Shown: piece by piece, positions 1 to 7,900 of the stretch
How positions within the stretch are numbered: position 1 is the first letter of the stretch
Layout: every line of letters begins with the position of its first letter
From: Nanobdellota archaeon
Lineage (GTDB): Archaea; Nanobdellota; Nanobdellia; Woesearchaeales; BS150m-G63
Direction of reading: 5' to 3'
Assembly: GCA_023137655.1 (NCBI GenBank)
Contig: JAGLOT010000021.1
Coordinates: forward strand, 1 to 8,106
Length of the DNA: 8,106 nt
The notes under the pieces: generated by a model
What the model was told of the DNA's origin: nothing
The model's database searches: none
The model's input: only the letters and a program-made list of their open reading frames with translations
Made by a program: the position numbers and the translations under genes

Positions 1-1528
1 CATCTAAATGTTCTGCTTTTGTAATCTCTATAATTATTTCAAAAGTTTGATTACTTAAATGTGGAACTATCCATTCTATATAATCAATCAAACCATTATT
101 ATCAGTATCATAACCATCAAAAGTATGTTTTACTTTATTTCCATCTTTAATCCAATAAAGATTGATTGCAGATAATGGAACTTCTTTAATATCTGTAAAA
201 GATAAAACATTTTCATAATGAATATCTGAGATTATTGTAACTTCTTTTTTATTTTCATTAATAATTTTTTCACTAGCTGTTGGGCCGGGAAGATAATATT
301 CAATTTCAATTTCTTCAATAAGTTCATCAATAACTAAACTTATTTCATCCTTCAAAATAATTTCTTCAACAATTGGTTCATTACCAATAACATAACCAGT
401 TATACCTCCTTTGAAAAATCTCTTAACAAAATTAGTAAATGAATTATCAGGCATATATCTAACAACATTTCCTGTAATAAAATTTGTAGATTCTCCATCA
501 ACTGGTGTTGAAGGGAAAGTTTCCTCTACACTTAATTTATTATTATCAATTCTTATTTCTTCACCATTCTCTATTTCAGTTACAATAATATTTTCTGCAT
601 CTTTTGGAATTAAAACTTTAATATTACTAACTTCTTCAGTAAGTTCAATTCGTTTCTTCCATCTAACAGGGCTGTTAATCATAACCCTATAATAAGTGGT
701 TTTTTCCTTACTTATATTTCCACCACTTACTGTAATATTTGTAGGAGCGGGTGGAGGAAGAGGTTCAGATATATTTTGGGGGAGAACCCCTTCCACCAAT
801 GCTGGAGAACCTTCAGAATTATTCAAAGAGCTTACTGGCTCAGAAGGTTCAACAACAGCTTCTTCAGAGGATTCATTTTCCCCTGCAGAAACGCCAGTCT
901 CAATGGCACTACTATTTGAGGTGTAGTTAGAGACTAAAGAATTATTATTTTCTGTAAATGTTTCATTTACAATTATTGTTGTATTAATATCATTAAGAGT
1001 ATTATTTTCTTCGTTTTCATAAACAGATTCATTGATAGTGATTGTTTCATTAACAAAAATATCATTAGCTTCTTCAACAACATTTAATATTGGTTCACTA
1101 TCAACATCAAAACCTTCTATATTCAAAACAGAATCTTGAACAATAAAAGAGATTGTAAATTCTTTTCCAATTAAATCTAAATTACAGGTATCTTCACAAA
1201 TGTTACTAAATTCAATAACAGATGAACTGGTAGTTCCATTATCATTTGCATTTTCCAATAATTTGCTATTTAAAATGGTTTTAACTTCATTACCTAAATC
1301 AAGATAAATAAATGCTGCACCATCACCTTCAAATTCACCATTTACCTTAATTGAATTAACAGTGCTTTCTTCATCAAGAGTTATAGTATAAGTTTGATCT
1401 TCAGAAATTTTCATATTCATATTATCAAACACTGCAAATCCAGTATAATTCATACAACCAGATAAACTGATTAAAAATAGTAATAAGGTCAATATTCCAA
1501 TAACCCTCAAAATATTATCTTTTACCAT
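1..1528 (-). CDS. Large surface lipoprotein, 3' end beyond window (509 codons visible)
   Basis: Reading the minus strand from ATG at 1526-1528 gives an uninterrupted frame to the left edge; no stop is seen, so the C-terminus is missing. Residues 1-24 are a signal peptide (K3, R8, hydrophobic run about 9-22) ending in lipobox LSGC, with Cys25 as predicted lipidation site. Residues 26-149 look like a beta-sandwich with a close pair C111/C115 (CEDTC). Residues 150-265 are a low-complexity Asn/Glu/Ser/Thr linker with many N-x-S/T sequons, ending in PLPPPAP (256-262). Residues 280-509 hold another beta-rich region beginning YRVMINSPVRWKKR, two ITG motifs (351-356, 376-381) and DTDNNGLIDYIEW (474-486), an EF-hand-like loop. 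I recall this C-terminal block from long DPANN surface proteins. The start is supported by GAGGGG upstream (1532-1537) and by the signal peptide directly following. It overlaps the small regulator gene by 14 bp, so co-transcription is likely. Exact function is unknown; an envelope-anchored binding protein is inferred. Confidence 0.85.
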   Translation of the reverse strand, partial: MVKDNILRVIGILTLLLFLISLSGCMNYTGFAVFDNMNMKISEDQTYTITLDEESTVNSIKVNGEFEGDGAAFIYLDLGNEVKTILNSKLLENANDNGTTSSSVIEFSNICEDTCNLDLIGKEFTISFIVQDSVLNIEGFDVDSEPILNVVEEANDIFVNETITINESVYENEENNTLNDINTTIIVNETFTENNNSLVSNYTSNSSAIETGVSAGENESSEEAVVEPSEPVSSLNNSEGSPALVEGVLPQNISEPLPPPAPTNITVSGGNISKEKTTYYRVMINSPVRWKKRIELTEEVSNIKVLIPKDAENIIVTEIENGEEIRIDNNKLSVEETFPSTPVDGESTNFITGNVVRYMPDNSFTNFVKRFFKGGITGYVIGNEPIVEEIILKDEISLVIDELIEEIEIEYYLPGPTASEKIINENKKEVTIISDIHYENVLSFTDIKEVPLSAINLYWIKDGNKVKHTFDGYDTDNNGLIDYIEWIVPHLSNQTFEIIIEITKAEHLD

Positions 1529-1682
1529 TTTCCCCTCTGTTTGCAGTAATTTCTTTTAAGAACACATTCCCATCAATATCTTCAACAAACCGTAATTTTG
1601 TCCCAGCACCCCATCCTTTCTCCTCTACAAGGTCCTTAGGAACTGTAATTCTGTATTGGTTGTTGCTTACTACTATTTTCAT
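1515..1682 (-). CDS. AbrB/MazE/SpoVT-family DNA-binding protein (55 aa)
   Basis: ATG at 1680-1682, TAA at 1515-1517. The protein starts MKIVVSNNQYRITVPKDLVE and continues through EKGWGAGTKLRFVEDIDG to VFLKEI. This is the swapped-hairpin AbrB signature: an xxITVPKxL strand/turn, a short helix followed by WGAGTKLRF, and a closing strand NVFLKEI. The whole domain fills residues 1-45; the last ten residues (TANRGENGKR) are a polar tail. Proteins of this family act as dimers and bind DNA as transcription regulators or as antitoxins; no toxin-like partner is visible. Its 3' end overlaps the lipoprotein start by 14 bp (1515-1528) in a different frame, and the lipoprotein's ribosome binding site lies inside this gene, which suggests one mRNA and translational coupling. 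No clear Shine-Dalgarno precedes its own ATG. Two large palindromes upstream (1693-1706 and 1756-1775) are good candidates for its own operator, so autoregulation is inferred. The family call is confident; the target is not known. Confidence 0.85.
   Translation of the reverse strand: MKIVVSNNQYRITVPKDLVEEKGWGAGTKLRFVEDIDGNVFLKEITANRGENGKR
1532..1538 (-). promoter_or_regulatory. Shine-Dalgarno site of the lipoprotein gene
   Basis: On the minus strand AGAGGGG ends three bases before the ATG at 1528; the GAGG core is five bases from it. G-runs are rare in this AT-rich sequence, so this is a distinct signal, and it fixes the lipoprotein start. It lies within the 3' coding end of the AbrB-type gene, consistent with coupled translation. 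Confidence 0.65.
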
Positions 1683-1692
1683 ATTATTGGCC

Positions 1693-1706
1693 AATTAGTA
1701 CTAATT
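1693..1706. promoter_or_regulatory. Proximal operator-like palindrome, AATTAGTACTAATT
   Basis: Perfect 14-bp inverted repeat centred on GTAC, ten bases upstream of the AbrB-type ATG. The same 14 bases occur inside the 20-bp palindrome at 1756-1775, 66 bp away centre to centre. It partly overlaps another small palindrome, ATTGGCCAAT (1686-1695). Being present twice, only upstream of a DNA-binding protein gene, makes it a likely regulator site; binding here would block the start of transcription or early elongation. Operator function is inferred, not shown. Confidence 0.6.
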
Positions 1707-1755
1707 TAATATTATAATAATCTTAAATTAATACAATAAAATTAATAATTAAGAG

Positions 1756-1775
1756 ATATATTAGTACTAATATAT
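1756..1775. promoter_or_regulatory. Distal operator-like palindrome, 20 bp
   Basis: Perfect inverted repeat ATATATTAGTACTAATATAT. Its core AATTAGTACTAATT differs from the proximal copy only at the outermost pair (here TATTAGTACTAATA), so ATTAGTACTAAT is the shared 12-bp core. It overlaps the edge of the TATA-like element at 1773-1780, so a bound protein would compete with TBP/TFB or RNA polymerase for the minus-strand promoter. Chance self-complementarity is more likely in AT-rich DNA, but the shared GTAC-centred core argues against that here. Confidence 0.6.
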
Positions 1776-1786
1776 ATAAATGTTTC
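1773..1786 (-). promoter_or_regulatory. Probable archaeal promoter (BRE/TATA) of the AbrB-lipoprotein operon
   Basis: On the minus strand the sequence reads GAAACATTTATATA: a purine-rich BRE-like GAAACA followed by TTTATATA, close to the archaeal TATA consensus. Transcription would start about 25 bases downstream, near 1750, giving a leader of roughly 65-70 nt before the ATG at 1682. A second candidate, GGAAATATTTATG (1839-1851), lies further upstream and would give a longer leader. A third, weak A/T element near 1706-1714 would give an almost leaderless mRNA. The first is preferred by motif quality and by its position beside the 20-bp palindrome. Confidence 0.45.
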
Positions 1787-1895
1787 TTATATTAAATGAA
1801 TATAAAGAAATCTTTAAACTGCAGACATAAGTCAGATGCATAAATATTTCCAAAAATAGTTTTAACAGAATTTTCTAATGAAGTTTAATATTATC

Positions 1896-1916
1896 TAATA
1901 AAATCTAAAAACAGAA
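1896..1916 (-). terminator. Possible oligo-T termination region after the giant gene
   Basis: Directly after the TAA at 1917-1919 the minus strand reads TTCTGTTTTTAGATTTTATT, a T-rich stretch with a T5 run (1907-1911) and no GC-rich hairpin. Archaeal RNA polymerase commonly stops at such oligo-T tracts. The surrounding DNA is AT-rich anyway, so the call is weak; a similar T5 run occurs at 1852-1856. The promoter-like sequence downstream supports separate transcription units. Confidence 0.35.
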
Positions 1917-4900
1917 TTAATTATTTTTATTTTTCAGGTTAATCTCATCAACTTTAGTTTGAATTTTATTATATACTTCAATCATATAATTATACAGATA
2001 CCTTCTTTCCACCTTATATTTTTTAGGTACTTGATTAAACAATTCTTTCATATGTAAATATTCTAATGTAGCATTATAAACATCTTCATTCATTAATCTA
2101 TATTTAATCTTTTTAGCGGATAAAACTAATTCTGGTTTAATTTTATCAACAGGATTTTCCTTATTATCTACACCAGTTAACCAAGAACTAGCTCTATGTG
2201 ATATAAAATATCCACCAATTAAAACAACACTAACTAATAAATAAACTAACCAAGTACCTAATTCTGTATTTTCAAGAAGTTCTAAAATTGAATATGCCCT
2301 TCCAGCTAAATCATTACTTAAATCACCATCCCCTTTTTTAACATCATTTTCTTCAAAATAACTAATTTCCTCACCACAATCATCTGGGCAATTTTCAAAT
2401 GTTTCATCATCCTCACAAACCCCATTCCCACAGTAAGATTCATTAATAATCTCAAAATTCCAAGTATAACTAGTAGAGTCAGTATTCCGATTTGCATCCA
2501 TACATTTAGCATATATAGTATAATTTCCTAAACCCCATTCCCATGTAGATTTCCAAATATGTATACGGCCTAAATATTGGAATGCATAATCCATTTGACC
2601 ATAACCTCTATCATTAAAATCCCACCTACATGTGGCAACTTCATCAGTAACTAGGCTCAGCGTAGGTGATAACAAGTAAATTTTACCCACAGGGAATGGA
2701 CTCCCCTTTACAGGAGGTCTAAAATCACCCATTAAAGAGCCCCCAGAACCTGCAGGGTCATTACCCTCATCCTCTTCTCCACCACTATTACTTATATTAT
2801 TTCCTACACTATAATTACTAAATCCACTAACCGTAAAGAAATAATCATTTTCAGAATTACTAAATCCACTACAAATACTATTACTACAACTAGCAGTATT
2901 TCTCATAGCATAAGCAGTACCACTTATACTTAAATCATAGAAACTCAAATCTGCACCAACATTCAAACCACTAGAACTATCAACATGAATTAAATTATTA
3001 CTAATACTCACTTCTTCACTTAAATCATCCCCTCTGGTTGTTATATTGCTATCATAATCAATCTTACCATAATCATTTTCAAAACTAAGATAAGATTCAA
3101 TAAATGTATAATTTGCAGCACCACAGTATTTCATATTAAAATCTGTTGAGTTTTCAACATAAATATTATTTGTTGTTAAATTTAAATAACTATTATTTTC
3201 TAAAATACCATTATTTGTATTATTAAATAAAATTGCTTTACTTCCCAATAAAGAGGTATTGTCATATTCTTTCAAAATACAATTTTTAATAGTTACATCA
3301 TCATAACCTGGATTATTAATCCCAGATGCATCATTACCATACAAGAGGGTATATCCATTACAATCCAAAACCACATTATTTGCATTAATATTTACACCAA
3401 AACCACAGCCTACATTTTGGCCAAGAATTATACTTCCAACCAAATTTAAACCACAACCACTTTCAGGATAATTATAAATTGTGTAATTACTAAACTCAGT
3501 AACACTCATGCTATAGTCATTACCATTTTTACTTAATCCACTACAAATAGTTCCAGGGCACCAATAGGTTTGATAATCTCCAGAGTTTCCATTCCAATTT
3601 TTCAAAGGGATTGCAAAATTATTTATGGTTACATTATAAAATGTAATATTTGCACTTTTATTCAAACCAATCTTATTAGTAACCTCAATTGAATTATTGG
3701 TAATATTAATATCAGAACTTAAATTAATTCCTTTTTGATTTAATACTTCATTGTATTCAATCTTACCATAATCATTCTCAAAATAAACAATACCGTTTAA
3801 GTCATAATCATCAGCATCTTGAGCAAACAATAAATTATAATTTGAATTACTAATATTAATTTCTTCATTATCTATATTAATTATAGAATTATTATGTAAT
3901 ATGTTACTAGAACCAGAATTAATTTTAATCCCCACCCCCCCATCATTAATTGTATTATTTTCTAAATTATTTGAACTTGAATTTAATAAATAAATAACAT
4001 AACTTTCAGTACCTGAACTATTTAATGTATTATTCCAAATACTATTTTCAGAACTTAAATTAAAGTATAATGCAGAGCTATTTTCATTATTAACATTTAT
4101 TTCATTATTATAAATTTCCCCATTCTCTCCATCAATATAAATACCATGCCCACCAACACTCCCTTCAATAATTTCACAATTTCTAATTATAACATTATCA
4201 TGTTCATTAAGTCTGATACCAGAACCATTACTATTGTTTCCATAAGTGATATTGTGTCCTTGACAATCTATGATTACCCCATCAGCACCAATATTTACAA
4301 CATCACCATTACAAAATAAACTTTCATTCAAATATAACGTACTATATATTGTTTGATTACAAACAGCAGGTTCACTAGTGAAGCTATAATTACTAAACCC
4401 AGTTACATTAAAATAGTATTCTTCCTCGCCATTAGCAAATATTTCACTACAATAACTTCCACAATCAGCACCATTTCTTAAAACATTAATAGTTCCATTA
4501 AAACTAAGATTATATAATCTTAATATTGCACTTTTATTAAAATCATTACTGCCATTAATTCCTGAAACATTAACATAAACAAAATTTTCATTGATTACAA
4601 TATCTTCACTTAAGTTATTTCCACTTCCAGAAATTCCTTCTAAAAATTCAATTGCACCTACACCCGTTTCTTTTATTTTAATTTCTGCGTTGTCAACTAT
4701 ATAACCTAATATTTCTTGATCAATAAACCATACATCTTCAACTTCACCTAAATCTATTGTTTCATTTTGAATAATAATATTATTTTCAATTGTTGTATCT
4801 TCTGCATCTTGCATATTAAATGCTTTAGCACTTGAGTTCACATCATTTTCACTAATTATAATTGAATTAGTGCTATCTAAATAAAATCCATCACTTTCAT

Positions 4901-7900
4901 TATTTATTGTGGTGATAGAATTATTCTCTAAATTACAATCTTCAGAATCTTTAAAATAAATTGCATCATTATCTTCATTAATTCCAGTTTCAAGTAAATT
5001 ACAATTTCTAATTGTTACATTATCAAATCCAGTATTGTTTATACCATTCCCATCCCCATAAGTAATATTATTATTCTGACAATTAATTACTAAATTATTA
5101 TCTCCAATAAAAATACCTGTGCCAGTACAACTAGGTAAACTATAAATCATGAAAAGAGTATTATTTATTGTATCACCACAATTAACTCCTAATTCCCCCA
5201 CACTATAATTACTAAACCCAGTTACATTAAATGAATAATCACAAATATTTCCATCACAATTAAAGCTAGTTAGGTTATCGCAATAACTACCACATCTTTC
5301 ACTATTCCTTTTAGTTTCTGCAGTACCAAGTATAGTAATATTATAAATAGTTAAATTTGCTTTTTTATCAAATCCACTAGCATATGTCCCAAGTAAATTA
5401 TTTGTTAATATAACATCTTCATCAAGATTTTCTCCAGTACTTACAATTTCTTCTATAAAATCAATTATTCCATAATCATTTTTAAAATTAACATCTGCAT
5501 CTACAATATAGTATCTTTTAATGTTTTGATTAACAAGCCAAAGATTAGTTACATCTTCTTCAACAACTAAATCTCTTTGAGTTATTATTTGTAAATCATT
5601 ATTTTTAAGGGTATTATTATCTGGATAATCACCAATACCCCCACTTATTTCAATACCAATTCTTGCTTGTTCAACTGTGTTATTCTCAATTAAGTTATTA
5701 TCAGAATGTCCATAAATATAAATTGCAGCAGCACCATTAGTAACTTTAGCGCTATTATTTATTATTCTGCTTCTATCTACATGTTCTAAATAAATATTAA
5801 CACTATTACTATTACTAGTTTCAATATCATTATTTTCTACAATAATATTAGTATCATCATATAAGTGTATACCATAAGCATTTTGCCCATCTGTATTAAT
5901 TATATTGTTTGAGATATAACTATTAGATCCATAATTAGTTTCTGTAAGTCTTATAGCACTACTTTCAAAACTATCTCCAAATGTAGAGATTATATTTCCT
6001 TTTACATTTAATAATCCATTATTTTTCGATTTAATACCGTAACAATCATCATCCTCAGTGGTTATAGTATTATTCTCAATTATATTTGATCTTCCATCTT
6101 CTAGATTAATACCATAACCAGTATTTGTAGTTGTAATAGTATTGTTTAATATATGCATTAGTCTAGAACCTATAATATTAATCCCATGTTTAGAATTACC
6201 AGTTCCAGGCCCTTCAATAAAATTACAATTTTTAATTATCACATTATTATAACCTGAATTATTTATACCATAACCAAAACTACTATTGCCATAAGTAATA
6301 TTATGTCCTTGACAATCAATCACTATATTATCTGCACCAATATGCCATGCAGTATTGTCACATTCTAAATTCATAGTTTGATTTAAATTCCATGTTATTG
6401 TTTCACCACAAAATGCATCAGTAGTTAATCCATATCTAGTAAAACTAGTCACATTATAACTATAATTATCCCCTTGTTGAGTTATGTTGCTACAATAAGC
6501 ATCACATAATTCACCATTTCTTGTTGATCTTACATCCCCAGTTAAATTAACATTATAAAATGTTAATTGAGCACTTTTATTCCACCCAGAATTTGAACTA
6601 TTAACAACTATTCTAGTTTGGGCTATAACCACCTCTTGATTTAAGTTACCACCCCACACATCTAATGTTAATCCAAAATATATTTCCCCATATCTATTTT
6701 GTATTCTTAAGTTATCTAACCCAATAGAATAACTATCAATAATCTGATCTATAAAATCTACCCCAATTATTGTCCCCTCACTACTAAAATCTCGTATAGT
6801 AGTATTTGAGATGGAATTGTTAATGAGTGTGGTATTACTTACACTCCCTAAGTCCACAATATCTTCTAATTTAATCCCTATGTGGCCCCCAACAACTATA
6901 TTATTTTTTAATGTATTATTTGCACAATCTTGATCTAAATGAAGTGTAGCATAGCCTGAAGAAGCATTTGAAATCAAATAATTACCTTCAACAATACCAT
7001 TATTTACATAAAATAATTTAATTGCACCAGATGTTGAGGAGATTGTATGTATATAATTATTACTTAGGTTAATATAGTCTCCAAGAAAATTATATATTCC
7101 ATGTTTATTTGAACCAGAATTATTTCCTTCAATAATACCACAATTTTTAATAGTTACATTATCAAACTCAAGATTATAAACCCCATAAGCATTATTATGT
7201 CCATTATTACCATAGGTAATATTAAATCCATCACAATCCAAAACAATATCTGAAGAATTAATAATTAATCCAGTTCCAGAACAATTTAAACTTTCATTTA
7301 ATGTTGAACTTTCATTTACATACCAACCACACATACTTGCATCAATTGTATAATTACTAAACCCAGTAACTGTAAATGTAAAATCATTACCATTCCTAAT
7401 TAAAGAACCACAATCAGTACAAGGAACACCATTTTTTAATATTCTTGCCTCCCCTTGTCCAATGTAGACATCATAAAGAGTTACCTCTGCACTAACATTA
7501 AGACCATTACTCTTTGCACTATTAACATAAACATAATTATTACTTATTTGTATTTCATTACTAAACCCCTCACCTGATTCAGTAATCAATTCATTAAATT
7601 TAATCTTCCCATAATTATTTATAACAGTAATATTTGCAGCTGTAAATGAATAATTCAATAAATTTTGATTAACTAAATTGACTTGTGAGTCAGTCACATT
7701 CAAATCTATCTTACTAGCATTTATTTCCAACCCATCAAGAGTAATATTTTCAGAATCTTCTATAACAATAGAATTGCCACTTCCAACATCAATATTTCCA
7801 TCAGATATCTCTATGCCAATACCTTCCATAATATGTATACCTTCAGAATTTTCAAGTTTTATTGTAAAATCATTTATTTTAACATCTTTTGGTTCATTAA

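Noticed and set aside
411..926. Two open frames on the plus strand (411-692 and 696-926)
   Set aside because: They lie antisense to the long minus-strand lipoprotein frame, show no recognisable domain, and have hydrophobic or low-complexity composition expected from reading Asn/Glu-rich codons backwards.
1515..1682. AbrB-type protein as the antitoxin of a toxin-antitoxin pair
   Set aside because: The next gene is a long lipoprotein with a signal peptide, and no PIN, MazF or similar toxin frame is adjacent within the window.
1804..1815. Small inverted repeat AAAGAAATCTTT in the intergenic region
   Set aside because: Five-base A/T-rich arms with a two-base gap are expected by chance in such AT-rich DNA.
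1683..1916. Possible structured RNA or tRNA gene in the intergenic region
   Set aside because: It has no GC-rich stems, no cloverleaf and no T-loop-like sequence; only promoter-like and T-rich elements are visible.
2318..2512. Minus-strand open frame of 64 codons
   Set aside because: It overlaps the giant gene in another frame, across its Ig-like and Cys-rich region; it is an out-of-frame shadow.
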